Source: Sinohyriopsis cumingii (taxonomy: Eukaryota > Mollusca > Bivalvia > Unionida > Unionidae). Taken from it: a DNA stretch of 64,000 nucleotides. Below, one piece after another: positions 57,401 to 59,521 of this stretch; the stretch's first letter is position 1; each line of letters opens with the position of its first letter. The notes under the pieces were generated by a model, which saw only the letters and a list, made by a program, of their open reading frames with translations, had not been told where the DNA came from and ran no database searches. Both the position numbers and the translations under genes were made by a program. The stretch is from positions 90,888,951 to 90,952,950 of the forward strand of contig CM068825.1 in NCBI GenBank assembly GCA_028554795.2, written 5' to 3'.

Positions 57401-57981
57401 GTAAAGCTACATTACTCCCTTATATAAATAAAACCTAACCTTGCCAGTGCCAAGGTATCTTGGGACAAATAATGTATATATCTAAGTTTCGAGAGTGTCT
57501 GTACACTCTAGTGCCATATATGAATGGATACCAAAAACATTTTTGTGACGTGGAGGTGGCCGTGGTAATATGGGCACTGGAACATGCAGGCAGGTGATAG
57601 TTGTCTTATCTTGCATTCAAAGGTCCTAGGTTCGATACCAAGCAGAAAACCAGAATGGAGCAAATTACTGAAATTGCTTGTTTAGCGCTAGGGTGGGAAT
57701 AGTTGTAGTACTATTTGTGGTAATCAATGTCCCTAGATTCGTCAACCATAGGGATTTTAATATACATCCTTGTAATAATATATATATATAAGCATATAAG
57801 TATATAGTCTTGAGTAATTCTCTTTAGGCCAGTGCTTGGAGTAATACTACATTACTCCCTTATATAAATAAAATATAAACGATACCTTCAAAATGTGGCC
57901 TATATCCCAGATCACCACATGACCATTTCTTGTGGAAGTTGCCACAAACTTGTCACAGCTAGTGGAACTGACACATTCAAT
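124..57981 (-). CDS. BIRC6: BIRC6 (BRUCE/Apollon), partial gene, 17 internal exons
   Basis: Giant inhibitor-of-apoptosis protein; in animals it is a cytosolic/trans-Golgi E2/E3 ubiquitin ligase that binds caspases, SMAC and HTRA2 and also ubiquitinates LC3 (family knowledge). Exons in transcript order: 57981-57886, 54845-54631, 52914-52784, 48398-47049, 45833-45570, 38291-38072, 36258-35700, 29433-29219, 23331-23158, 19845-19720, 19384-19130, 18502-17794, 16543-16366, 15807-15593, 13059-12718, 3739-3579, 402-124. The phases chain without a break to 5,489 nt. Landmarks shared with vertebrate BIRC6 (recalled, not searched) include QQEQQQRRHPQHL, TWKLQTDSN, LEVEPLHFTC, MTPPLTPPNEA, CGPINIA, QEDIQCRY and EALFKHLC. 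No in-frame stop interrupts the chain. The N-terminal propeller start with its BIR, and the C-terminal UBC domain, lie outside the window. No promoter or terminator is present. Confidence 0.96.
480..1430. mobile_element. Diverged, truncated relative of the 4.2-6.8 kb TA-flanked element
   Basis: Blocks in the same order and orientation as 5130-5790: a segment with GGGAC.TTGAA near 590 and 5195, CATATTTTGGCCAGCTGT near 758 (compare CATATTCTGGTCAGCTGT near 5325), ATTCCTTCTTTTAATTTAA near 1013 and 5579, and the AT-rich end. No clear terminal repeat was found on either side. Confidence 0.5.
964..989 (+). repeat. G-rich tract
   Basis: Five runs of five to seven G separated by single T, on the plus strand (C-rich in the BIRC6 transcript). 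It could form a quadruplex on the template strand. Confidence 0.6.
1600..1925 (-). mobile_element. SINE-1, copy 1 (tRNA-derived)
   Basis: tRNA-like head at the high-coordinate end: A box TGGCCTATTGG and B box GGTTCAATCCC on the minus strand, then a body shared with seven other copies, ending in a (CA)n-rich tail. Ten-base target duplication TGAACATGGT at 1590-1599 and 1926-1935. The body word GTGACTGGGTGGGACATC, present in all good copies, resembles a conserved SINE core reported from molluscs and other animals; I am not certain of that identification. Confidence 0.88.
2005..2168. repeat. Minisatellite related to exon 16 end, left block
   Basis: Degenerate units of roughly 40-55 bp with the words (T)AATTACC.AGT.TGT and GGTGG.ATGTTT, the same as those spanning the exon 16 donor. 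The TTAA MITE begins at its right edge. Donor-like GTAAT sequences on the minus strand start at 2144 and 2107. Confidence 0.65.
2173..2957. mobile_element. TTAA-type MITE, copy 1 (piggyBac-like ends)
   Basis: 785 bp. Left end CCCTTTACCTCAT preceded by TTAA (2169-2172); right end ATGAGGTAATGGG followed by TTAT. The two ends are inverted repeats with one mismatch. A second copy is at 36728-37495. TTAA sites and CCC-starting ends are typical of piggyBac. It has no transposase that I can recognise. An internal ~50-bp direct repeat (CGCATGGAAGCGCCTTTTGA) lies near the left end. Confidence 0.82.
2962..3183. repeat. Minisatellite related to exon 16 end, middle block
   Basis: About five degenerate units (words GTCCATGGTGGCAT, GTAATTACCCAAGTTT, AATGGAATGTAATTACCTGAG). 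It is copied again at 3395-3616 by the segmental duplication, where the last unit is coding in BIRC6. Confidence 0.7.
3146..3183 (-). pseudogene. Duplicated 3' end of BIRC6 exon 16
   Basis: Identical copy of the exon tail (residues from SLKHATIDKLR) followed by an intact CTCAG|GTAATT donor, but preceded by MITE sequence and not by an acceptor. It cannot be a complete exon. It provides a perfect second donor 433 bases downstream of the real one in the transcript. Confidence 0.85.
3579..3739 (-). CDS. BIRC6: BIRC6 exon 16 of window
   Basis: 161 nt, phase 0 to 2, acceptor TTTATCAG, donor CTCAG|GTAATT. AYNECLQLQLQQNLAQRAI and DRLKNAIGLRLP match human AYQDCIQLQLQLNLAHNAV and QRLKVALG. The last residues (LMLSLKHATIDKLR) correspond only loosely to human SSTEQLR, and their DNA is shared with a minisatellite that runs on into the intron. 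The last 38 exon bases and the donor are duplicated 433 bp downstream (3146-3183). Confidence 0.93.
4195..6828. mobile_element. TA-flanked DNA transposon with TIRs (Tc1/mariner-pogo type)
   Basis: 2,634 bp. Left end CCATATATACTCGCAAATAAG and right end, read inward, CCATATATACTCGCTTATAAG, with TA at 4193-4194 and 6829-6830. The right end also carries a subterminal repeat (GTCGGCTTATATGCGAG near 6730 and GTCGGCTTATAAGCGAG near 6803). The interior is AT-rich, with no transposase I can recognise, so it looks non-autonomous. TA target sites place it in the Tc1/mariner superfamily; assignment to pogo is by the look of the ends only. Confidence 0.78.
7104..7172 (-). mobile_element. SINE-2 tail fragment
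   Basis: GTTATGGGTTTAAGGCC, TTTTTCAGCACATGATAGGC and CCAGTATA match the 3' part of SINE-2; the head is missing. Confidence 0.65.
7900..8900. repeat. Diverged tandem array, ~120-bp unit (family T1)
   Basis: Recurring words AGGACCAACTAGACATCATA, CTTGTGGTGAAAACCC, CAATATGACTTTCCATT and AAGATGGCC.CTG.AG.CCATATTGGATG at roughly 110-140-bp spacing. The same family occurs at 26660-26850, 29560-29992 and 31541-32110. No ORF persists across it. Confidence 0.65.
9590..11450. repeat. Diverged tandem array (family T2)
   Basis: Recurring words GGGTATACCAGGAAAATCAA, CAGTACCAGATTCTGG and ACTCTGTA.GAATGG at irregular spacing, e.g. near 9714, 10188 and 11030. Strongly decayed; SINE-1 copy 2 sits inside it. 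Confidence 0.45.
9811..10140 (-). mobile_element. SINE-1, copy 2
   Basis: Full-length relative of copy 1: head near 10140 (GACTGCTCAGGTGGCC, A box TGGCCTAGTGG), decayed B box near 10075, and a (CA)n tail near 9811-9826. No clear target duplication. Confidence 0.85.
11820..12260. repeat. Weak diverged tandem repeat
   Basis: Repeating words GATCAAAATCAGATTAGAAA, ATCTTGATAATATAA and CTTGACCTCCA at about 140-150-bp spacing; very decayed. Confidence 0.35.
12718..13059 (-). CDS. BIRC6: BIRC6 exon 15 of window
   Basis: 342 nt, phase 0 to 0, acceptor ATTACCAG before TTG, donor TTCAG|GTACTC. LTTIGRYGSGTTRSRIPIG and FYGHSYILPWE finish the jelly-roll. LSLQEDIQCRYSLSRTRLE starts the next helices (human VALQEDIQCRYNLACHRLE). 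The first residue is an internal Leu joined to the preceding Lys, not a translation start. Confidence 0.97.
13790..14670 (+). pseudogene. Decayed hAT-like (ZNF862-type) transposase, middle part
   Basis: A 127-residue open stretch (13796-14179) reads like the middle of hAT-derived proteins related to ZNF862: a GSDGA motif followed by RKN and VIAQF, then HYHCLEMAYKAA (family pattern HC..H.LELA.KDA) and LFTGLYYILLQ. After frame breaks, VCGTRQLIHWHWALENFL (about 14230-14290) and ATGYLKKLLDLHLVYYAHC (about 14365-14430) continue the same family pattern in order. Several stops and frameshifts interrupt it and no ends were found. It is antisense to BIRC6 and not expected to make protein. Family assignment is from memory of motif order. 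Confidence 0.6.
15478..15550 (+). repeat. tRNA-like SINE head fragment
   Basis: GTGGTTTAGAGGTCAGTGTG resembles an A-box region and AGTTTGAATCC resembles a B box, about 50 bases apart on the plus strand. No cloverleaf is complete. It ends about 45 bases from the donor of exon 14. Confidence 0.45.
15593..15807 (-). CDS. BIRC6: BIRC6 exon 14 of window (jelly-roll domain)
   Basis: 215 nt, phase 1 to 0, acceptor TATTTCAG, donor CTTAAG|GTAGGT. GARRFVILDFGKSILLTDV, IPACADLASLSIDVW, EEVDGQRLIVASDI and IMPPPVCRFLK follow human GARRFVTLDFGRPILLTDV and its continuation almost residue for residue. This is the discoidin-like beta-sandwich, one of the best conserved parts of the protein. Confidence 0.98.
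15808..16365 (-). other. BIRC6 intron between exons 13 and 14
   Basis: 558 bp; unique AT-rich sequence, nothing recognised. Confidence 0.7.
16366..16543 (-). CDS. BIRC6: BIRC6 exon 13 of window, with polyglutamine
   Basis: 178 nt, phase 0 to 1, acceptor CATCAACAG, donor CATTCAG|GTAACC. Encodes a Gly/Ser linker, then Gln x8, His, Gln x5 coded by nearly pure CAG (plus strand about 16451-16493), then NVLQTQALLQPPTP and VLVVERMHS. The last piece matches human SIIIERMHSG and leads into the second jelly-roll. The polyglutamine is absent from the human protein at this point as I recall it. Confidence 0.93.
16451..16493 (-). repeat. CAG trinucleotide tract coding polyglutamine
   Basis: On the minus strand, eight CAG, one CAT, one CAA and four CAG codons within exon 13, in frame. 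Nearly pure CAG makes it prone to length change. Confidence 0.9.
16544..17793 (-). other. BIRC6 intron between exons 12 and 13
   Basis: 1.25 kb, mostly unique sequence. A SINE-2-like head in plus orientation lies at 17658-17725. Because both flanking exons meet in phase 0, a small unseen exon is possible here; I found no convincing candidate. Confidence 0.6.
17658..17725 (+). repeat. SINE-2-like head, plus orientation
   Basis: GGGGCCCTGAGTGGCC and AGTGGTCTAAAGC match the head of SINE-2 (same words on the minus strand at its intact copies), but the body is different. Confidence 0.5.
17794..18502 (-). CDS. BIRC6: BIRC6 exon 12 of window
   Basis: 709 nt, phase 2 to 0, acceptor TGCTTCAG, donor CATCAG|GTAATT. 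Starts RYGVYGHPFEPDLFDMDL (human RYGLYSSPFDPVLFDLE). Contains GMLEVEPLHFTCHSTSDGT, a short polyalanine run (STAAAAAAS), a helix (STMASAKHQLQEL) standing where vertebrates have a long Gln-rich coiled coil, and the almost invariant STPKTTPQVMTPPLTPPNEA close to the end. The last three residues before the donor (WHQ) do not match vertebrates; a small undetected exon between this and exon 13 is possible because both borders are phase 0. Confidence 0.96.
18503..19129 (-). other. BIRC6 intron between exons 11 and 12
   Basis: 627 bp, AT-rich, nothing recognised. Confidence 0.7.
19130..19384 (-). CDS. BIRC6: BIRC6 exon 11 of window
   Basis: 255 nt, phase 2 to 2, acceptor TTGTTGCAG, donor TCCAG|GTAAAT. 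Encodes LLEAIMESLPLLPCAYSSG then AVKWYFTLLNRVK and SCADLLKN, matching human LLKALLDNMSFLPAATTGG and SVYWYFVLLNYVK. Helical stalk. Confidence 0.96.
19507..19528 (+). repeat. G18 homopolymer tract in a short intron
   Basis: Eighteen G, one C, three G on the plus strand; in BIRC6 pre-mRNA this is an uninterrupted C18 about 125 bases upstream of the exon 11 acceptor. It fills a notable part of a 335-bp intron. Confidence 0.85.
19720..19845 (-). CDS. BIRC6: BIRC6 exon 10 of window
   Basis: 126 nt, phase 2 to 2, acceptor TTTGCAG, donor ATGGA|GTAAGT. Encodes SFSKCILMTLQKRLGPLV and TTAHKCARLMALCME, matching human GRSIAHKCARFLALC. The following intron is only 335 nt and carries an 18-base C run on the transcribed sense strand. 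Confidence 0.94.
19846..23157 (-). other. BIRC6 intron between exons 9 and 10
   Basis: 3.3 kb. Contains a decayed transposon N-terminus (20145-20400) and a low-complexity run of GGTTTTCAAGG-type words (20500-20610). The rest looks unique and AT-rich. Confidence 0.7.
20145..20400 (-). pseudogene. Fragment of hAT-like (ZNF862-type) protein N-terminus
   Basis: Minus-strand reading gives KFQASWLENKKYKEWLQKD followed by a cysteine pair, the pattern that opens ZNF862/TTF-type zinc-finger hAT proteins (F..SWL....F..WL...., then C..C). Frame breaks follow soon after. No ends or target duplication seen. Confidence 0.45.
23158..23331 (-). CDS. BIRC6: BIRC6 exon 9 of window (helical stalk)
   Basis: 174 nt, phase 2 to 2, acceptor TATCTAG, donor CGGCG|GTAAGC. 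Encodes LQRNAMLELTSFHEKLISI and later NLVLDILMWITFIQ, equivalent to human VQRCAMLQFSEFHEKLVNT and SLVLDTLCWLAGV. Amphipathic helices of the armadillo-like stalk. Confidence 0.95.
23551..23694 (-). mobile_element. SINE-2, 3' half, host of a nested SINE-1
   Basis: (TTG)n tail, GTAGGGTTTAACACC, then GGAGGAAGAACCCGGGAAAA and CAAGCTTTCTCATG, then an abrupt switch to SINE-1. The SINE-2 head is absent beyond the SINE-1. Confidence 0.8.
23695..23944 (-). mobile_element. SINE-1, copy 3 (nested, shortened)
   Basis: Body words and a decayed head (GGCCTAAGTGGTTAGCG region near 23935). Short flank match TCTCAT on both sides suggests insertion into SINE-2. Confidence 0.78.
26493..26630 (-). mobile_element. 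SINE-2 fragment
   Basis: GGGTTTAATGCCATTTTTCA through CAAGCTTTCTCAAAC matches the SINE-2 body; head missing and several substitutions. Confidence 0.7.
26660..26850. repeat. Short T1 array piece
   Basis: Words AAGATTTTCAAGATAG, GGGCCAACAATGTATCATAA and TTTTAGTGAAAACCCTG match family T1. SINE-1 copy 4 inserted at its right edge. Confidence 0.55.
26854..27170 (-). mobile_element. SINE-1, copy 4
   Basis: Complete copy with head (A box TGGCCTAGTGG; B box GGTTCGAACCC) and a perfect 10-base target duplication ACTACTTGTT at 26844-26853 and 27171-27180. Confidence 0.9.
27759..28010 (-). mobile_element. SINE-2, full copy (tRNA-derived)
   Basis: Head on the minus strand GAGCCCCGAGTGGC, A box TGGCTGAGTGG, B box GGTTCGAGTCT, body, and a (CAA)n tail. 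Perfect 11-base target duplication ACATATAAAGT at 27748-27758 and 28011-28021. Confidence 0.92.
29219..29433 (-). CDS. BIRC6: BIRC6 exon 8 of window
   Basis: 215 nt, phase 0 to 2, acceptor ATCCTGCAG, donor GATAG|GTAAAT. The first half is a basic linker (ESRKRTSAPTSTTSDKSKAK). The second half, HLRGCDWIQEISVTIRK, matches human NLRGCDLLQEVSVTIRR and opens the helical stalk. It lies outside any long single ORF and was found by translating the flanks of the conserved motif. Confidence 0.95.
29560..32110. repeat. T1 tandem array split by a transposon
   Basis: Units of about 115-130 bp at 29560-29992 and 31541-32110 share the words TAGTGAAAA.CC, AAGATGGCCACCATGGT and CATTTAGAACCA. The two blocks read as one array opened by the pogo-like element at a TA. 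Confidence 0.6.
29993..31538 (-). mobile_element. pogo/Tigger-like transposon with decayed transposase
   Basis: 1,546 bp between TA dinucleotides (29991-29992 and 31539-31540). Inverted ends CCATATTTACTGTATATATT and CCATATTTGCCCTATATATT. On the minus strand, about 30560-30190, pieces of a pogo-type DDE transposase follow in the expected order: NMIINVDEISV with the first catalytic Asp, GWTVNKMG, KVRIRKIG, a VLPM segment, then IVHV, a stop, and GKGWVDEMMQQWI. Stops and frame shifts show it is dead. Same strand as BIRC6. Confidence 0.82.
33290..33870. repeat. Diverged tandem array (family T3)
   Basis: Words CCTTGACCTTTGATTTTT and ACCCCAAAATCAACAGGT recur near 33305, 33570, 33706 and 33815, at roughly 110-260 bp. 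The same family appears at 46340-46870. Confidence 0.55.
33970..33984 (+). repeat. G-rich tract
   Basis: Eleven G, C, three G on the plus strand, followed closely by another run of six G (about 34001). Confidence 0.7.
34030..34365 (-). pseudogene. hAT-like transposase C-terminus fragment
   Basis: Open for 111 residues. FPNLFQLGKLAHSDSRLC, GFSAQNIFHTHVKNRISSE and RVNRLLHIQLE follow the hAT C-terminal dimerisation pattern (FP.L..LA....P.S....ERGFS..N.I....RN.LS.E.L..LL.I). It lacks the ERGF glutamate (WGF instead). The catalytic part is not next to it, so it is a fragment. Confidence 0.55.
34627..34885 (-). mobile_element. SINE-2, full copy
   Basis: Long (TTG)n tail (about nine units), full body and head (GGGGCCCTGAGTGGCC on the minus strand). 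Perfect 11-base target duplication CTGCCTTTTGT at 34616-34626 and 34886-34896. Confidence 0.92.
35700..36258 (-). CDS. BIRC6: BIRC6 exon 7 of window (jelly-roll region)
   Basis: 559 nt, phase 2 to 0, acceptor CTGCAG, donor GGAAAG|GTATGT. It begins SNTWDEHLFEIVLPRMC and continues GHVDVKFSF, matching human NSWDEHVFELVLPKACMVGHVDFKF. A polar insert follows (near RQSSREKSEDS), then the conserved EILCGPINIATCLDLSGN and KPRSFLLHIKGF. The fold is a beta-sandwich used in protein interaction (family knowledge). A lineage-specific Ser/Asn/Gly-rich insert sits in the middle. Confidence 0.97.
36259..38071 (-). other. BIRC6 intron between exons 6 and 7
   Basis: 1.8 kb, nearly half of it the second TTAA MITE. 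Other sequence is AT-rich with nothing recognised. Confidence 0.8.
36728..37495. mobile_element. TTAA-type MITE, copy 2
   Basis: 768 bp, same orientation as copy 1. Ends CCCTTTACCTCAT and ATGAGGTAAAGGG are perfect inverted repeats of 13 bases. Right flank TTAA (37496-37499), left flank TGAA (one change). Nearly colinear with copy 1, including the ~50-bp internal repeat and the CAATCGGACTTTACTC segment near 37293. Confidence 0.87.
38072..38291 (-). CDS. BIRC6: BIRC6 exon 6 of window
   Basis: 220 nt, phase 1 to 2, acceptor TTTTATAG, donor GATAG|GTTGGA. Very strongly conserved: LTRFENLLPRFTATVPPCW, then EIQQEQQQRRHPQHL, then QHTRTWKLQTD. Vertebrate BIRC6 has nearly the same words. It starts the first jelly-roll (carbohydrate-binding-like) region. 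The split codon AG|C gives Ser, as in human QTDSNSWDEH. Confidence 0.97.
39965..40195. repeat. 116-bp tandem duplication
   Basis: Two units starting AAATCTCA at 39965 and 40081, with shared words TGCCAGCCAACTGCTT, CCTATGACTT and ATTCGAACA.GAGGCTTGC. They lie in the decayed downstream flank of the RT fragment. Confidence 0.75.
40300..41260 (-). pseudogene. DIRS-like retrotransposon reverse transcriptase fragment
   Basis: Minus-strand pieces in the order of a DIRS/Ngaro-type reverse transcriptase: KTTTLQQQINK, FYSRLFLVPRP, EGDFTISVDLQDAYLYVPI with the first catalytic Asp, HKASRKFLQFAYKDIIY, then FRVFSFGLSIRPWLFTQLMD. One TAG stands between IIY and FRVF where the family has Gln. The FYSRLFLVP and LDLKDAYFHVPI patterns favour DIRS over Ty3/gypsy. 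The YxDD box was not found. SINE-2 splits the fragment at 40779-41014. Confidence 0.75.
40779..41014 (-). mobile_element. SINE-2, copy nested in the RT fragment
   Basis: Complete apart from part of the head. Perfect 13-base target duplication ATGAATTTTGTTG at 40766-40778 and 41015-41027. Removing it rejoins the two sides of the reverse transcriptase pattern. Confidence 0.92.
43850..44240 (-). pseudogene. Possible hAT-like (ZNF862-type) N-terminal remnant
   Basis: Minus-strand pieces FNEKWRKLFP, stop, LEYS, then DCKDCKSE, then LVRHKISGEH recall the zinc-finger N-terminus of ZNF862-type proteins (W...FPWL, C..C, H..S.EH). Frame changes are needed and the match is weak. Confidence 0.3.
45570..45833 (-). 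CDS. BIRC6: BIRC6 exon 5 of window
   Basis: 264 nt, phase 1 to 1, acceptor TTTATAG, donor ACAG|GTATCT. It starts with the conserved closing propeller strand (GLDRLCVCSALGKLYLYQL; human GTDRLCACTKGGELHFLQI). A disordered linker rich in Pro, Ser and Lys follows. Joined to exon 6 it leads straight into the conserved LTRFENLLPRF segment. Confidence 0.93.
45834..47048 (-). other. BIRC6 intron between exons 4 and 5
   Basis: 1.2 kb. Second T3 array block (about 46340-46870); the rest is AT-rich. Confidence 0.7.
46340..46870. repeat. T3 array, second block
   Basis: Words AGTGACCTTGACC, TTGACCCCAAAATCAAAAGG and GTGATCTTGACTTTG near 46376, 46650 and 46770; same family as 33290-33870. Confidence 0.5.
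47049..48398 (-). CDS. BIRC6: BIRC6 large exon 4 of window (propeller, long insert)
   Basis: 1,350 nt encoding about 450 residues in one exon, phase 1 to 1, acceptor TATTTTCAG, donor CTCAG|GTGAGA. The N-terminal ~250 residues are polar and I cannot align them with vertebrate BIRC6. The later part aligns: GTILQCVELPEAF with human GTLVQCLRLPKFA; TPDGHHILVIVSNK with PCADGIHLLVGLRT; VYTVNNFSVLAEISPPE with ILDLSNFEILAKVEPPK; and GVTYCSG at the end. These are blades of the WD40-like propeller separated by long Ser/Glu-rich loops. Exons of this size are unusual in a gene whose other exons here are 96-709 nt. Confidence 0.93.
48842..49152 (-). mobile_element. SINE-1, copy 5
   Basis: Complete copy; target duplication GTTTTAAAGAC at 48831-48841 and 49153-49163. 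A box TGGCCTAGTGG; B box GGTTTGAACCC (one change). Confidence 0.9.
51120..51840. repeat. Short AT-rich tandem repeat opened by a SINE
   Basis: Units of about 60-70 bp with the words AAGGCC.AATTTTACCTTTAA and AATGAAGATTAATA, at 51160-51338 and 51660-51840, interrupted by SINE-1 copy 6. Confidence 0.5.
51339..51658 (-). mobile_element. SINE-1, copy 6
   Basis: Complete copy; target duplication GTTTCAAGGTC at 51328-51338 and 51659-51669. B box GGTTCGATCCC. Confidence 0.9.
52784..52914 (-). CDS. BIRC6: BIRC6 exon 3 of window (acidic linker)
   Basis: 131 nt, phase 2 to 1, acceptor TTTACCCAG, donor CCAG|GTAACA. The chosen frame gives an acidic, Ser/Thr-rich stretch (VDSTDAMSVKTEPSTPVTF, ending SEVDFLTP), comparable in character to the disordered acidic linker of vertebrate BIRC6. 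A second open frame exists, but it gives a cysteine- and leucine-rich peptide and does not chain to exon 4. The ending phase supplies the G that completes the first codon (GAT) of exon 4. Confidence 0.72.
52915..54630 (-). other. BIRC6 intron between exons 2 and 3
   Basis: 1.7 kb with one SINE-1 (53482-53775); otherwise AT-rich and unrecognised. Confidence 0.75.
53482..53775 (-). mobile_element. SINE-1, copy 7
   Basis: Nearly complete; shortened 3' tail. Target duplication GTGATTAAATG at 53471-53481 and 53776-53786. B box GGTTCAATCCC. Confidence 0.9.
54631..54845 (-). CDS. BIRC6: BIRC6 exon 2 of window
   Basis: 215 nt, phase 0 to 2, acceptor CTACAG before AAG, donor GAAGG|GTACAG. The first residues (KYSQFSLDPSETVVALK) fit human VHLKFEINAYDPAIVQQL. 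The rest is a low-complexity linker rich in His, Gln and Ser (HSQHHQQQQEKDN). The donor was chosen over a nearby CAGG|GTGCAG because only it joins exon 3 in the hydrophilic frame; this choice is less certain than for other exons. Confidence 0.72.
55130..56460. repeat. Diverged tandem array, ~150-160-bp unit (family T4)
   Basis: Recurring words GTCAAATTTGGTTGAAATCC, AAAGTTATGCT, GGCAATCAAGGGACATAACT and GTCTCATCAATA, e.g. near 55430, 55585, 55880, 56032, 56185 and 56350. Heavily decayed; no persistent frame. Confidence 0.6.
56755..57870 (+). repeat. Three-unit tandem array of a tRNA-like SINE
   Basis: Units marked by GGTCCTAGGTTCGATACC at 56793, 57190 (one change) and 57622, i.e. spacings of 397 and 432 bp. 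Each has a B box (GGTTCGATACC), the word GGTGGCCGTGGTAGTATGG in A-box position before units 2 and 3, a hairpin (GGAGTAATGCTACATTACTCC type, near 56960, 57400 and 57840) and an ATAAATAAAA end, followed by a ~115-bp spacer. Unit 3 ends about 15 bases from the donor of exon 1. Opposite strand to SINE-1 and SINE-2. Confidence 0.8.
57886..57981 (-). CDS. BIRC6: BIRC6 exon 1 of window (propeller strand)
   Basis: 96 nt, 32 codons, phase 0 to 0, acceptor TTTCAG, donor AAG|GTATCG. It encodes a WD40-like strand (FVATSTRNGHVVIWDI) that matches the human segment just after the BIR domain, where FLAAATKRGKICIWDV is found. Its donor lies only about 15 bases from the end of a tandem tRNA-like repeat array, so the first bases of the next intron are repeat-derived. 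Confidence 0.92.
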
Positions 57982-58032
57982 CTGAAAAAAAAAAGAACAT
58001 ACCAAGTCTCATATAGATCTTGATGTGCTTAA

Positions 58033-59029
58033 CCCTTTCATCACTATGGACCGGTTCACCAGTCCAGGGGAAGTAAGTCCATAAACACTATGGACAGCTT
58101 TACCGGTCTGGGGCAGTGTTCTTTTCTAATGTTATATTACCCGACTATATAAATTTTGGGATACCTCTAATAACTTCCTACTTGTAATGTAGATATTATA
58201 TTTGGATTATCTTGTGAGTTTACCTTGTATACAACTAGAAATATCGAACAAAGTAGGCACTTTTAACAAGTTTTCCGAAAGGTGAAATTTGTATACAAAA
58301 TGGTGGAGTTCAAAGAATGAGAGAAGGCGTCTGGAGAGGCAATGGAATGCGCTTGTGGGTGACAGTGATGACGATGAAGAGGACCTTGAAGGTTTTGAAC
58401 CGGAGGAAGTGTACGCTCCACGTAATTTTGTTTGGACGAAATTGGAAAACCAGAGATTTGTTTCAGTTTTCTGAGAGTTGGACCCACCCAAGTGTCAGAT
58501 GGCTCAAGGAGAGCTTTGGAATATTTTCAAATTTTTTATTCAGATGAAGTTTTTGGAAACATTGTCCGTCTATCGAATTTGAATGCGACGATCAAACGTG
58601 CCAGAGGCAATACAGGCGTGTGGACCGATCTTACCTTCGATCAAATCAAGGCATTTTATGGAATTTTAATTTCCACCTGTCATATACCTGAAAGAAAGAC
58701 TTGTGTTGCTTCTGGAATTATTCATGAGTACATCTAGGAGCAACTGAACAAGTTTTGGGAACTTTCTACGTTTTCTAAGAAGTAAATAAATAATTACTTG
58801 TATTTTACCTGTTGTGTTACCTGTTTGCACTGTATTTTAACAGTTGTAATAGATATGCACATTTTAGTCAGTAGTCATAAAATTTGATTTTTAACCTAAT
58901 CCAGCCAGATATCTTTAAAATTGGCAAAGTTAAGTTATTTCAAAATCCACAAGTCATTTTGCTTTACAACTCCTAAGTTACTTAGTGTTGAGGACTCTAT
59001 GCCCCCAAAGTTACTTAGTGATGAAAGGG
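58033..59029 (+). mobile_element. piggyBac-like element, internally deleted
   Basis: 997 bp with perfect TTAA on both sides (58029-58032 and 59030-59033) and 14-base inverted ends CCCTTTCATCACTA. A subterminal direct repeat ACTATGGAC...TTCACCAGTC / TTTACCGGTC lies at the left end. On the plus strand, about 58289-58735, two frames together give a piggyBac transposase N-terminus: DSDDDEEDLEGFEPEEV, then ALEYFQIFYSDEVFGNIV and GVWTDLTFDQIKAFYGILI. A frameshift separates them and the catalytic DDD region is missing, so it cannot move by itself. Confidence 0.9.
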
Positions 59030-59189
59030 TTAACTAAATCTCTCTGCTGAAAATTTTATTTAATTCTGAACCAACCACAGAATGATAGGGAGGTGCCAAG
59101 TTTAAATGATCAAGTTTATCTTGCACATTCAGGTATCTGTCCTTTAGTCGATACAAGTAACAAAAAACTATAAGGCATGTTCAGTTATA

Positions 59190-59521
59190 TGTGTGTGTGT
59201 GCGTGTTTTTTTTTATATTTTTAACATACTTTTATAAAAAATTTCAGTCTTATCATTATATGTATGCAGTGTGGCAGTTTATAGTGATGTCTAGCACTGG
59301 GGCATCATGCCACAGACATGTAGCATGATGTCGAACCCAGTCACATTATCCTGACACAAGGCCGAACAGTCTAGTCTTAACACTATCCTCTTAATGCTGA
59401 GTGCCAAGCGAGGCAGCTGTGAGTACCATTTTTGTAAGTCTCTGGTATGACTCGGCCAGGGATCAAGGCCACGACCTCCCACATCCAAGGCAGATGCTCT
59501 AACCACTAGACCACCAGAGCA
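59190..59521 (-). mobile_element. SINE-1, copy 8
   Basis: Complete copy with a (CA)n tail at 59190-59203 and head ending 59521. Imperfect flank match TGTTCAGTTATATG / TGTTCATTTATGT. A box TGGTCTAGTGG; B box decayed (GCCTTGATCCC). Confidence 0.85.

Noticed and set aside
56755-57870. Hammerhead ribozyme retrozyme array
   Set aside because: Tandem ~400-bp units suggested it, but I found no CTGATGA core on either strand.
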